Part shown: positions 8,399-16,718 of the stretch, in pieces | Position numbering within the stretch: the first letter of the stretch is position 1 | Layout: every line of letters begins with the position of its first letter | Assembly (NCBI RefSeq): GCF_009729095.1 | Contig: NZ_VTGX01000005.1 | Span: 124,001 to 188,000 of the forward strand | Source: Mycolicibacterium sp. CBMA 247 | Lineage (GTDB): Bacteria; Actinomycetota; Actinomycetes; Mycobacteriales; Mycobacteriaceae | Reading direction: 5' to 3' | DNA length: 64,000 nucleotides | Program-made: the position numbers and the translations under genes | Notes under the pieces: model-generated | What the model was told of the DNA's origin: nothing | Databases searched by the model: none | Seen by the model: only the letters and a program-made list of their open reading frames with translations

Positions 8399-9220
8399 AT
8401 GACTATGACCGTTCCGAACTTCAACCCGGTGCAGGCGAGCTTGTGGCTGACGCTCTGCGGCAGAGCGCTCGACAACCGGTTGCCGCGACCCATTCTGGGA
8501 GACAACATGGCCGACGAGGTCGTACGAAAGGTCGAATTCGATTACAAGAAGCTCCATATCCCCACGAGCAGTGCGATTTACATCGCACATCGGGCCAAGA
8601 AGCTTGACGAGATCGCCCAGCGGTTCATTGCGCGTCACCCCAACGCGGTCGGCCTTGACCTCGGCGCCGGTCTGGACAGCCGGGCGCTCCGGATCACCCC
8701 GCCACCCACGGTCGACTGGTACGACATCGACTTTCCGGAGGTCGTCGGCGCACGGCGGCAACTGCTGCCCCAGGACGCCAACCCCCACGACATCGGCACT
8801 GACCTGACCGACTCCACGTGGCTGGACACTCTGCCCGCCGACCGGCCGGCCGTGATCGTCGCTGACGGGCTGATCGCGTTCCTCTCCGAGGACGAAATGC
8901 GGACGTTGGTGAGCCGCATCATCGACCACTTCCCGAGTGGGGAGATTGCGTTCAACGGCTACAGCAAGTTCGCCGTTTGGGCCCAGAAGCGTTTTGCCGG
9001 CGCCGAATCCATCAAGGCTGTCACCAAATTTCCCGGCTTCGACGATCCCCGATACCCCGAACGCTGGCACCCCAAGCTGAAGCTGGTCAAAGAGATCCTC
9101 TGCACCCGCGAGCCCGAGGTCGCCGAGTTCCCGCTGGGCCTTCGCCTGATGAACCGACTAACCGCGCCGAGCACTGCTGTGTCCCGGAGAGGAAACGTAG
9201 TCCTCCACTATGCCTTCTGA
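8399..9220 (+). CDS. class I SAM-dependent methyltransferase (LCMT-like)
   Basis: ATG 8399 (MTMTVPNFNPVQASL) is preceded by GAGG; the longer frame from 8279 runs through the promoter region and is not credible. The 273-residue product has the SAM-binding motif AVGLDLGAGLDSRAL, followed by DWYDIDFPEVVGARRQLL, the layout of leucine carboxyl methyltransferase-like and polyketide O-methyltransferases common in mycobacteria. There is no signal peptide. The substrate is unknown and it is not in an obvious operon. Confidence 0.85.
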   Translation: MTMTVPNFNPVQASLWLTLCGRALDNRLPRPILGDNMADEVVRKVEFDYKKLHIPTSSAIYIAHRAKKLDEIAQRFIARHPNAVGLDLGAGLDSRALRITPPPTVDWYDIDFPEVVGARRQLLPQDANPHDIGTDLTDSTWLDTLPADRPAVIVADGLIAFLSEDEMRTLVSRIIDHFPSGEIAFNGYSKFAVWAQKRFAGAESIKAVTKFPGFDDPRYPERWHPKLKLVKEILCTREPEVAEFPLGLRLMNRLTAPSTAVSRRGNVVLHYAF

Positions 9221-9243
9221 ACTTACGGGAGGCCGAAGAGCAC

Positions 9244-9260
9244 GCTGCCGATCAGGCAGC
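9244..9260. terminator. short hairpin after methyltransferase
   Basis: GCTGCC (9244-9249) and GGCAGC (9255-9260) pair around GATCA. It is the only structure noticed in the 159-bp gap before the convergent TetR gene. Confidence 0.35.
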
Positions 9261-9379
9261 AATGGCTGCCAACGCGATGCGGGTGGTCAATGCAATTTCC
9301 TATGTCGTCGCCGCGCTCAGGCTGAGCTCGCTCGACGTCCCGAATACGTTGCCGCGGCACGTATTCGACTAGGCCGCCG

Positions 9380-10732
9380 CTAGCGCGCGATCACACCGCG
9401 CAGGCTGGTGTCCCGGACGTGGATCTGCGATGCGCGGGTACCCAACTCCCGCAGGATGTTCTCGGGGATCCACCCCACGCCGATGACCGAGCGGGCCAGT
9501 ATCTCGTTGGACGGGCTGTCGATGCCGATCTCACCGGCCTTGATCCCATCGGCGAGAAGCGCTTTGACCTGCTTGACCCGCTTCGTGAACAACCAGCCGG
9601 GGTTCGGGGTGTCCGGGGGTGACTGACGCATCCACGCCAGCTGGATCCGGAACTCGTCGCCGAACTGATCCAGCGCGTTGGTGTGGATCCAACTCAGCGC
9701 ATCGAGCTTCTCGATCGCCGTGCCCTCGGAGCGAAGGACCTCCGTCCAGCCCACCGCGATCTTCTCGCCGAACGACTGCATGATCGCAGCCAGTAGCTCA
9801 TCCTTCGACCCGATGAGCCGGTACACGGTGCCGGTGCCCATGCCTGCGGCCGAGGCGATATCCCGCACGGTCGTGCTCTCGTAGCCGCGGCGGCCGAACT
9901 CGGCGCGTGCCACCGCCCGGATGTGGGCGGTCTTGTCGTCGGCCTGGGACTTGGCTTCCTCCATCCAGCTGCGCACCACGTCGTCGGCGGCCAGGAACGC
10001 CGACGACCGATCGAGTTCGGCGTCGGTGGGCTGGTCGGTGGACAAGCCTTCCAGCAGAATCCGGCACAGCAGGGTGGCGACCTTCTCCGGTGCGGCGTTG
10101 TGCCGCATGACATCGAGGCCCACCTGCAGCATGGACTGACAGATCCGGTCGGCCAGCACCGCCAGGTCGATGTCCGAACGCAGATAGCCGCTCCACCGGG
10201 CGGCCCGCAGGGTCTGCTGCATGGCTTCCAGCGCGGCCGTCGGACGACGCTGGGCCAGTGCGACGAGTTCGGGGTTGGAGCTCGGGCTCTCGTAGAACGA
10301 CATCTGAAGCGCGGCCCGGTGCGCCACGGCGCATCGAGCGATATCCGAGCCGAGCTGAGCGATCCGGTCGAACGGCGACGCCGGATCGGGGCCGTCCAAC
10401 CGGCTCTGGGCGTGCTCGGCGATGCGGTCGAGGTCGTCGTGGTACCGCCGCAGCAGTTCCACCAGGATCGCTTCCTTGGATTCGAAGTGGTGGTAGAGGC
10501 TGCCCGGCAGAATCCCGGCCGCATCGGCGATCTCCTGCAGGGAGGTGCGCAAGCCCGAGGTGGCGATCAACGAAGCGGCGGTCAGGAGTATCTCGGTGCG
10601 GCGCGTGCGATCCTCGGCTGCGGTGCCGGCATCAGCTGCGCGACCTGGGGTGCGCTTGAGCGTCTTGCGCTCCCCGGGCGCTACCTGGGGACTGCCCACA
10701 CCGGCTCCACGATGATTGCTGGCTCCCGTCAT
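9380..10732 (-). CDS. tandem-domain TetR-type repressor (Mce3R-like architecture)
   Basis: A 450-residue protein with two complete TetR modules in one chain. The first helix-turn-helix is near residues 62-85 (SLQEIADAAGILPGSLYHHF) and the second near 285-310 (TVRDIASAAGMGTGTVYRLI), each followed by a helical ligand-type domain. Most TetR proteins are ~200 residues; this fused layout is known from Mce3R of M. tuberculosis. An ATATT-centred 14-bp site lies 17 bp upstream of its start, and similar sites precede the SDR/VWA pair and the 14480 operon. Autoregulation and local control of those units are inferred. Orthology to Mce3R is not shown. Confidence 0.9.
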   Translation of the reverse strand: MTGASNHRGAGVGSPQVAPGERKTLKRTPGRAADAGTAAEDRTRRTEILLTAASLIATSGLRTSLQEIADAAGILPGSLYHHFESKEAILVELLRRYHDDLDRIAEHAQSRLDGPDPASPFDRIAQLGSDIARCAVAHRAALQMSFYESPSSNPELVALAQRRPTAALEAMQQTLRAARWSGYLRSDIDLAVLADRICQSMLQVGLDVMRHNAAPEKVATLLCRILLEGLSTDQPTDAELDRSSAFLAADDVVRSWMEEAKSQADDKTAHIRAVARAEFGRRGYESTTVRDIASAAGMGTGTVYRLIGSKDELLAAIMQSFGEKIAVGWTEVLRSEGTAIEKLDALSWIHTNALDQFGDEFRIQLAWMRQSPPDTPNPGWLFTKRVKQVKALLADGIKAGEIGIDSPSNEILARSVIGVGWIPENILRELGTRASQIHVRDTSLRGVIAR

Positions 10733-10748
10733 ACGTTTTGGGTGACTG

Positions 10749-10762
10749 ACCCAATATTTGGT
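10749..10762. promoter_or_regulatory. candidate operator site 1 of tandem TetR
   Basis: ACCCAATATTTGGT, a near-palindrome 17 bp upstream of the TetR ATG (10732); its last base is the final base of the SDR stop codon. It shares its core with sites at 11781-11794 and 14426-14439. Confidence 0.6.
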
Positions 10763-11733
10763 TAGAGGCTACCAGAGCGGCGCCGGTGCGCTGGGGACCG
10801 CGCGGAGCCGAAGGCGCCGAGCCGTTCGGTGACCCCGAATACCTCGTCGTAGATCGACCCGGGAATCGTGAACGACTCTGTCGCAGCTACTTCCGCAAGG
10901 TGAGCGGCGATGTCTTCGGCGGTCGGGTTGCTGTCCGGCGGTGCCAGCCAGCCCTCGCCCAGACCGACGAACACGCGGGCGAACCGGCCGGCGCACGCCG
11001 AGAAGTTCTGGTGGCTGAACTCGCAGCCGCGGCTGGCCAGGTACACCACCAACGGCGCAACGAGTTCAGGCCGGATCGCCTTGAAGAAGCCATTCTCTTC
11101 AAGGACTTTCGGATCGCCGAGGGTTTCGGTGACCATCCGGGAGATGCCGAACGGCAGCACGGTGTTGGCCAGGATTCCGTGCGGTGCACCCTCGAGTGCG
11201 ATCACATTGCTCAGTCCGACCAGGCCGGCCTTGGCCGCGGCGTAATGGGCTTCGAGATGCTGGCCGAACATCCCCGCCGACGAGGCGATGAAGACGAACC
11301 GGCCATAGCCCTGGCTCCTCATCACCCGGTAGGCGGGCTGGGCCAGATAGAAGCCGCCGTCCAGGTGGACGCCGAGCATACGGCGCCAGTCCTCGGCGGA
11401 CAGTTCGTCGAACGGGATGCTGTTGAAGATGCCTGCATTGCTGATCACGGCGTCGAGCCGGCCGAACCGGTCGACGGCTGCGCGCACGATCGCCTCACCG
11501 CCCTCTGGGTTGTCGACCGAATCGTAGGACGCGACCGCGGTGCCGCCTGCGGCGGTGATCTCCGCGACGACCTGATCGGCGACCGTGGTGTCCGAGCCCT
11601 GGCCCGCCATGGAACCGCCGAGGTCGTTGACAACGACAGCGGCTCCACGCCTTGCCAATTCGAGCGCGTACACCCGACCGAGGCCGCGGCCGGCGCCGGT
11701 CACCACAGCCGCCTGGCCGGTGAAGTCGACCAT
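10762..11733 (-). CDS. SDR oxidoreductase, MFE-2 / 17beta-HSD4-like
   Basis: A 323-residue short-chain dehydrogenase. It has the cofactor motif TGAGRGLG, the early VVNDLGGS segment typical of peroxisomal multifunctional-enzyme (3R)-hydroxyacyl-CoA dehydrogenase domains, an IASSAGMFG serine region and catalytic YAAAK. It is ~60 residues longer than a minimal SDR, like that group. It probably oxidises a 3-hydroxyacyl-CoA or steroid hydroxyl with NAD(H). It is transcribed away from the VWA gene across operator site 2 and toward the TetR gene, whose operator overlaps its stop. No hydratase domain is fused. Confidence 0.88.
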   Translation of the reverse strand: MVDFTGQAAVVTGAGRGLGRVYALELARRGAAVVVNDLGGSMAGQGSDTTVADQVVAEITAAGGTAVASYDSVDNPEGGEAIVRAAVDRFGRLDAVISNAGIFNSIPFDELSAEDWRRMLGVHLDGGFYLAQPAYRVMRSQGYGRFVFIASSAGMFGQHLEAHYAAAKAGLVGLSNVIALEGAPHGILANTVLPFGISRMVTETLGDPKVLEENGFFKAIRPELVAPLVVYLASRGCEFSHQNFSACAGRFARVFVGLGEGWLAPPDSNPTAEDIAAHLAEVAATESFTIPGSIYDEVFGVTERLGAFGSARSPAHRRRSGSL

Positions 11734-11780
11734 GTGTCCTCCGATCCATTGACTGTCCGTGTAGCCGGACTCTAGGTTGG

Positions 11781-11794
11781 AACAGATATTTGGT
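11781..11794. promoter_or_regulatory. candidate operator site 2 of tandem TetR
   Basis: AACAGATATTTGGT in the 67-bp divergent gap between the SDR (start 11733) and the VWA gene. Its position would let one repressor control both directions. The right half TATTTGGT is identical to site 1. Confidence 0.6.
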
Positions 11795-11800
11795 CAATGA

Positions 11801-13516
11801 TTGAGGCGACGCGTGCGCGAAGACCTGACGATCGGTAGTCCCGAGAACGACAGCGCCGGCGGCGCGCATCCGCTGGCGATGCTGGCATCAGCACTGGCGG
11901 GTCGCACCGTTGCCGTGGTGGAATCGGCGGCCGGCGAAACGGCATGGACCGATGGGGTCACCATCTTCGTCGACGGGACAGTCGGTGCTGCCGAGCAACT
12001 CGAGATGGTGGCGGTGCAGGCATCGCTGTTGGCCGGCGGCGGGCTGGATGCCGACGTGGTGCGCCCGTTGCTCCGTCGTCGGGCGGTGGCCAGGAGATAC
12101 CTCGCCGTCGAGGGGCACCGCGCGCTCTCGGCCAATGAGGATCTGCTGCCGTTGGGCGTCCGCGCGCGGATCGATCTCGATCTGGCGGGGCAGGTCGACT
12201 CACCCGCGGCGTCGCTGGCCCTGGCCTCCGGTCGCGTCACCATCGCCGACCCGTTGGCCAGTTTCGGCGTCATCAAGGCGCGCAGGCTGTTGGCCGCGCA
12301 CCAGGCGGCCAGTCGTGCCGAGGTGCACAGCGTCCACGCACCGCGCCGGGAGTCCGGTGAAGCGCTTGCCGAACTGCCCGACGACGGCGAGGCCGCCGAT
12401 GCCATGATGGATCCGTTCTCCAGCCCGGTCGGCGGGGGTGGCGGGCTGGGAAAACTGTTGCAGCGCATGCTCAGCCGCGTTCGTCGGCTCAGCGATGGGG
12501 GAACCCCGGGCGCGGACAGTCCCACGCACAGATCGCGCAGCGGCCGCGGTGGTGCCGGCGCGGTGACCTCGGTGGCTGCCGCGCCGTCGGACGCTGACGA
12601 TGTGCGCGAAGCCGGCAGTGGCAGAACTTATCCGGAGTGGGATGTACACCGCAGGCGCTATCGGGCCGACTGGTGCACCGTCTATGAGATCGATCCACCG
12701 GGCGCGGGCGAGAAATCACTGCCGCGACCGGACGTGCACGCACTGCGTCGGCCGCTGACCAGGCTTGGTATCGGGCTGGACCGCTGCCACCGGCAGGCCC
12801 AGGGCGATGACATCGATACTGACGCGGCGGTCGAGTCCAGGGTAGAGCTGCTCGCCGGGTCGGTGCCTGACGAGGCCGTCTATCTCGACAATCTGCGCCG
12901 ACGGCGTGACCTGGCAGTACTCGTCCTGCTCGACGTATCCGGCTCGGCGGGCGAGGCCGGTGCATTCGGCCAGAACGTGCACGAGCAGCAGCAGGCCACC
13001 GCGGCCGCGCTGACCATCGCCCTTCACGAACTCGGTGATCGGGTGGCGCTGTACGCGTTCCAGTCGCAGGGCCGCACGGCGGTGAACCTGATGCCCGTCA
13101 AGCGTTTCGACGACGGCTTGGACGTGGCGGTGATGCGGCGGCTGGCCGCACTGCGGCCCGGTGCATATTCGCGGTTGGGAGCGGCCATCCGGCACGGGAC
13201 GTCGGTGGCCACCGAACAAGGCGGAACGACGCGCAGGCTGCTGGTCGTGCTGTCCGACGGGCTGGCCTACGACCACGGTTACGAGCGAACGTACGGTGCC
13301 GCCGATGCCCGCCGCGCGCTGACCGAGGCCCGACGGCAGGGAATCGGCTGTCTGTGTCTGACTATCGGGGCGGTCACCGATAGGGGGGAGTTGCGCCGGG
13401 TGTTCGGCAGTGCCGCGCATGCGTCGATTCCCAAGCCCCGGCAGCTACCCGACGTGGTGGGGCCGTTGTTCCGCGCTGCGTTGCGCAGCGCTGATCTCCG
13501 GCGACGGGTGTCATGA
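11801..13516 (+). CDS. VWA-domain protein, NorD/CbbO-like
   Basis: A 571-residue protein if TTG 11801 is used; GTG 11813 (VREDLTIG) is an equally possible start. The N-terminal ~190 residues are helical. A low-complexity Gly/Ser/Arg linker spans about 200-280. The C-terminal von Willebrand A domain has a MIDAS motif DVSGSAGE near residue 380, followed by VVLSDGLAYDHG. With the following AAA+ gene it forms the NorD-NorQ / CbbO-CbbQ type of chaperone pair that activates metal enzymes. No NorB or Rubisco target lies next to it. The promoter overlaps the putative tandem-TetR operator. Confidence 0.85.
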   Translation: MRRRVREDLTIGSPENDSAGGAHPLAMLASALAGRTVAVVESAAGETAWTDGVTIFVDGTVGAAEQLEMVAVQASLLAGGGLDADVVRPLLRRRAVARRYLAVEGHRALSANEDLLPLGVRARIDLDLAGQVDSPAASLALASGRVTIADPLASFGVIKARRLLAAHQAASRAEVHSVHAPRRESGEALAELPDDGEAADAMMDPFSSPVGGGGGLGKLLQRMLSRVRRLSDGGTPGADSPTHRSRSGRGGAGAVTSVAAAPSDADDVREAGSGRTYPEWDVHRRRYRADWCTVYEIDPPGAGEKSLPRPDVHALRRPLTRLGIGLDRCHRQAQGDDIDTDAAVESRVELLAGSVPDEAVYLDNLRRRRDLAVLVLLDVSGSAGEAGAFGQNVHEQQQATAAALTIALHELGDRVALYAFQSQGRTAVNLMPVKRFDDGLDVAVMRRLAALRPGAYSRLGAAIRHGTSVATEQGGTTRRLLVVLSDGLAYDHGYERTYGAADARRALTEARRQGIGCLCLTIGAVTDRGELRRVFGSAAHASIPKPRQLPDVVGPLFRAALRSADLRRRVS

Positions 13517-13589
13517 CCAGCCGAGGTCTTGAACCAAACTTCTGGTCCGCGTAAGGTTGCGCGAAAGTGATTCGTGGAGAAGGGAAACG

Positions 13590-14393
13590 ATGTCGGTGAC
13601 GCCCCGCCCGTATTACCTGCCTGTCGGGAACGAGGAGCGGGTGTTCCGCGCGGCGTTCAGCCAGGGGTTGTCGATTGCCCTGAAGGGCCCGACGGGTTGC
13701 GGAAAGACCAGATTCGTGGAGGCGATGGCGTACGACCTCGGCCGGCCGCTGATCACGGTGTCCTGCCACGACGATCTGACCACCGCCGATCTGGTGGGCC
13801 GGTTCCTCCTGCGGGGTGGTGACACGGAGTGGGTCGACGGCCCGCTGACCCGGGCCGTGCGCGAAGGCGCGATCTGTTATCTCGACGAGGTCGTCGAGGC
13901 CAGGCAGGACACCACCGTGGTGCTACATCCGCTGGCCGACCATCGTCGTCAACTGCCCATCGAGCGGCTCGGCATCACGCTGGATGCCGCACCCGGCTTC
14001 GGTTTGGTGGTCTCCTACAACCCCGGGTACCAGAGCGTGCTCAAGGACTTGAAGGATTCGACGCGGCAGCGGATGGTGGCGATCGAATTCGGCTTTCCGA
14101 CACCGGATGTGGAAGAGAAGATCGTCGTCAACGAGGCCGGCGTCGACCATCAACGCGCGGCCGAACTGGTGCGGCTCGGGCAGGCCATCCGGCGCTTGGA
14201 GACCACGGGCCTGCGCGAGGTGGCATCGACCCGGGTGCTGATCGCCGCCGGACGGCTGATCGCCGAGGGTTTGAGCCCCCGTGATGCCGCCCGCGCGGCG
14301 ATCGCGGGACCGCTTACCGATGACTCGACGGTGACGCGCGGCCTGATCGAGATGATCGACGTCTACCTGGACGAACGGTCGCCGTCGCGGTGA
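13590..14393 (+). CDS. MoxR-type AAA+ ATPase, NorQ/CbbQ-like
   Basis: ATG 13590 (MSVTPRPYYLP) follows GGAGAAGGG. Visible are the Walker A motif GPTGCGKT near residue 35, Walker B AICYLDEV near 100, and the arginine-finger region DSTRQRMVAIEF. The 267-residue length and the C-terminal CbbQ-type segment fit activators working with VWA proteins. It lies 73 bp after the VWA gene. Together they could remodel or load metal into an oxygenase or oxidase; candidates in the window are the P450s or the COX3-like complex (inference). Confidence 0.9.
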   Translation: MSVTPRPYYLPVGNEERVFRAAFSQGLSIALKGPTGCGKTRFVEAMAYDLGRPLITVSCHDDLTTADLVGRFLLRGGDTEWVDGPLTRAVREGAICYLDEVVEARQDTTVVLHPLADHRRQLPIERLGITLDAAPGFGLVVSYNPGYQSVLKDLKDSTRQRMVAIEFGFPTPDVEEKIVVNEAGVDHQRAAELVRLGQAIRRLETTGLREVASTRVLIAAGRLIAEGLSPRDAARAAIAGPLTDDSTVTRGLIEMIDVYLDERSPSR

Positions 14394-14425
14394 TTGACGC
14401 TGGCGGGCGGCCCGGTTAGGGTCAG

Positions 14426-14439
14426 AACAAATATTAGGT
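14426..14439. promoter_or_regulatory. candidate operator site 3 of tandem TetR
   Basis: AACAAATATTAGGT, 40 bp upstream of the start of the seven-gene plus-strand unit. Its reverse complement ACCTAATATTTGTT aligns with sites 1 and 2. Confidence 0.55.
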
Positions 14440-14479
14440 TTGACTCCTCGGCGCGAACTTGCAAACCAATGGAGGTTGC

Positions 14480-15592
14480 ATGTCGTACGAAAGCAGCGCA
14501 GAGCCCATCAAGTTCGGCTACCTGATGGATTTCACACTGCCCGAGCTGTACCCGCGGGAGATGAAGGAGGACCTGTCCAACCCCTTCGAGTTGATCTTCG
14601 CCGAGGCGGTCGCCGACGGTGTGATCGACCGGCCCATCCAGATCGTCTACAAGGAAGTGGAAGGGCTGCCGAAGGGCTCGGTAAAGGCGGTCATCGACGC
14701 GTACGGCGAACTTGTCGACGAGGGTTGCCTGGCGGTGTTCGGCCCGCACATCACCGACAACTGCATTCCGACCCGCGAGGCGATCGAGGAACGGTTCAAG
14801 GTCCCCGCGCTCAGCGTGACCGGTAGCGACGACTGGCTCGGCGAGTGGACGTTCTCCTTCCCGCAGGGGTCGCTGACCGACGAGCCGATCTTCTGGGCGG
14901 ACCTGCTGGCCAAGGGCGGTCACTCGGAGATCGGCATCCTGATGGAGCAGTCGCTGGTCGGTGAGACGTACGTCAAGAACTTTCGAAAGGCCTGCCGTCG
15001 CAAGGGAATGCGAATCGTCGCCGAGGCCACGATCGCACAGACGGCGCAAGACGTCTCGGAAGCCGTTCGTACCCTGCACGAGGCCAAGGCGCAGGCGATC
15101 GTGCACGCCGGGTTCGGCTTCGGCATCGTGTTCGTCAACCCCGCGCTCGAAGCGCTCGATTGGGATCCGCCGCGGTTCACCAGCACGGCCTTTCAGAATG
15201 CGTGGATCAACCCGATCATGTGGAACGCGTTCATGGGGTGGACGGGAGTCGACCAGTACGACGAGGGCAATCCGGTCGGACAACGGTTTCTCGACAAGTA
15301 CCAGCAGCGCTTCGGCCGTCGCCCCGAATACTGCGTCCCGGTGGTGAACTGCGATGTCGCCACCGCGCTGCTGCGCGCGTGTGCCGACGCCCACCCGCTG
15401 AGTCCGCGCGGCGTCAAGGAGGCGCTCGAGCGCGTCAAGATGATGCCCGCCGCCGCCGGTGCTCCGGGCACCCGCGTGTCGTTCGGCAACTGGACGCGTC
15501 GCGCCTGGATGGGCGCCGGCTATCTGGTCGCCCGCACGCTGGATGCGGATGGTGTCAATTCGCGTCTCGTCGACCGCTTCGGTGAGGAGTGA
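14480..15592 (+). CDS. periplasmic-binding-protein-fold (LivJ-like) protein without signal peptide
   Basis: ATG 14480 follows GGAGG. The 370-residue protein has the type I periplasmic-binding fold of branched-chain amino-acid / amide binding proteins (ABC family HAAT): IKFGYLMDFTLPELYPREM, VFGPHITDNCIPTREAIEE, PALSVTGSDDWLGEWTF, IGILMEQSLVGETYVKNFRKA. No hydrophobic leader or lipobox is present at this or the alternative start, so it is probably cytoplasmic. No permease or ATPase gene lies nearby. It heads a tight operon with an AveC-like protein and may act as a ligand sensor or enzyme accessory (inference). Confidence 0.85.
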   Translation: MSYESSAEPIKFGYLMDFTLPELYPREMKEDLSNPFELIFAEAVADGVIDRPIQIVYKEVEGLPKGSVKAVIDAYGELVDEGCLAVFGPHITDNCIPTREAIEERFKVPALSVTGSDDWLGEWTFSFPQGSLTDEPIFWADLLAKGGHSEIGILMEQSLVGETYVKNFRKACRRKGMRIVAEATIAQTAQDVSEAVRTLHEAKAQAIVHAGFGFGIVFVNPALEALDWDPPRFTSTAFQNAWINPIMWNAFMGWTGVDQYDEGNPVGQRFLDKYQQRFGRRPEYCVPVVNCDVATALLRACADAHPLSPRGVKEALERVKMMPAAAGAPGTRVSFGNWTRRAWMGAGYLVARTLDADGVNSRLVDRFGEE

Positions 15593-15596
15593 CCGC

Positions 15597-16718
15597 ATGA
15601 CGGTGCAGGACAAAGAGGTGCCGGCGGGAGCCAAACGCAACCGCGGCAGCCTGGGGTCGTGGCTCGCCGGCATCGGCCTACTCGCGTTCGTCGGGCTGTT
15701 CCTGGCGGTTTCGCGCACCGCGCTGGACCCCCGCGTCGCCAATCCGCATGTGGAGGGCAGACCGCGTCCGGTCGGGTACCTCTTTGGGTACGACCACTGG
15801 ATGTGGCTGGTCCAGATCGGCACCGCCCTGATGCTGGTGCAGTTGGTCGTCATATTCATCATCGGCTGGAGACGCAACCCGGGTAGTCCCGTGATGCTGA
15901 TGGTCCTGGTCACGACGTTGATCGTGTGGCAGGACCCGATCATGAACTGGGCACCCTTCGCGGTGTACAACCCCGATCTTCTGCACTGGCCGGAATCGTG
16001 GCCACTGATCATGATGTCGCCGACAGTCGAACCCTTCATCGTGTTCGGTTATGTGACGTTCTACTTCGGCCCTTACTTCGTCGCGGTGTGGATCCTGCGC
16101 AAGCTTCAGGCGAAGCGGGCTCCCGAGGCCTTCGTCTGGCGCCACCCGTTGATAAGCCTGGGACTGTTGATCCTGGTGATCGGGTTCGCCTTCGACGCGG
16201 TCCTCGAGGTCGGCTCGATACACACCGGTATGTACACCTACTCGCAGGTGATCCCATTCGGCTCGATCTTCGTCGGCACGCCGTTCCAGTTCCCGCTGAT
16301 CTGGGAGTCCTTCGCGGTCACCTTCGTCATGATCCCCGCGGGCATCCTGGTCTACCGCGACGACACCGGTAAGTCGGTTGCGGAGAAGTTGGCGGCCAAG
16401 GTGAGGATCTTCCCCACGAAGCCTGTGCTCGGCACCTTTCTGGTGATGTTCGCAATCATCAACATGGCCTACTTCGCCTATGGCGCATGGTTTGCGGCTA
16501 TCAAGATCAGCGGCCTTGCCACGTCGGTTGCCTGTCCCTGGCCGTATCCCGAGGCGAAAGTCTATGACCCGCAAGGCTATTACGAGCAGGAGGGGGCGCA
16601 GGGCCCGTTCTCGGTCGGGAAGTGGGCGACGTGGCAGAGCGGTGTTCCCAACGGCCGCCCCGATGTGGAACCGGGCTCCACCAGCGATCGGTGTGCGCCG
16701 GAGGCCGAGAATGGCTGA
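15597..16718 (+). CDS. AveC-like (spirocyclase-family) polytopic membrane protein
   Basis: A 373-residue integral membrane protein. About seven hydrophobic segments are visible, for example SWLAGIGLLAFVGLFLAVS near 20-40, IGTALMLVQLVVIFIIGW near 80-100, and FVMIPAGILVY. Acidic, aromatic-rich loops contain YDHWMW, WQDPIMNW and LHWPESWPL. This resembles the family named after AveC, the spiroketal cyclase/dehydratase of avermectin synthesis, which has many unstudied mycobacterial members. It starts five bases after the preceding gene and overlaps the SDR by eight bases. The reaction in mycobacteria is unknown; a membrane cyclase or isomerase role is inference. Confidence 0.75.
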   Translation: MTVQDKEVPAGAKRNRGSLGSWLAGIGLLAFVGLFLAVSRTALDPRVANPHVEGRPRPVGYLFGYDHWMWLVQIGTALMLVQLVVIFIIGWRRNPGSPVMLMVLVTTLIVWQDPIMNWAPFAVYNPDLLHWPESWPLIMMSPTVEPFIVFGYVTFYFGPYFVAVWILRKLQAKRAPEAFVWRHPLISLGLLILVIGFAFDAVLEVGSIHTGMYTYSQVIPFGSIFVGTPFQFPLIWESFAVTFVMIPAGILVYRDDTGKSVAEKLAAKVRIFPTKPVLGTFLVMFAIINMAYFAYGAWFAAIKISGLATSVACPWPYPEAKVYDPQGYYEQEGAQGPFSVGKWATWQSGVPNGRPDVEPGSTSDRCAPEAENG

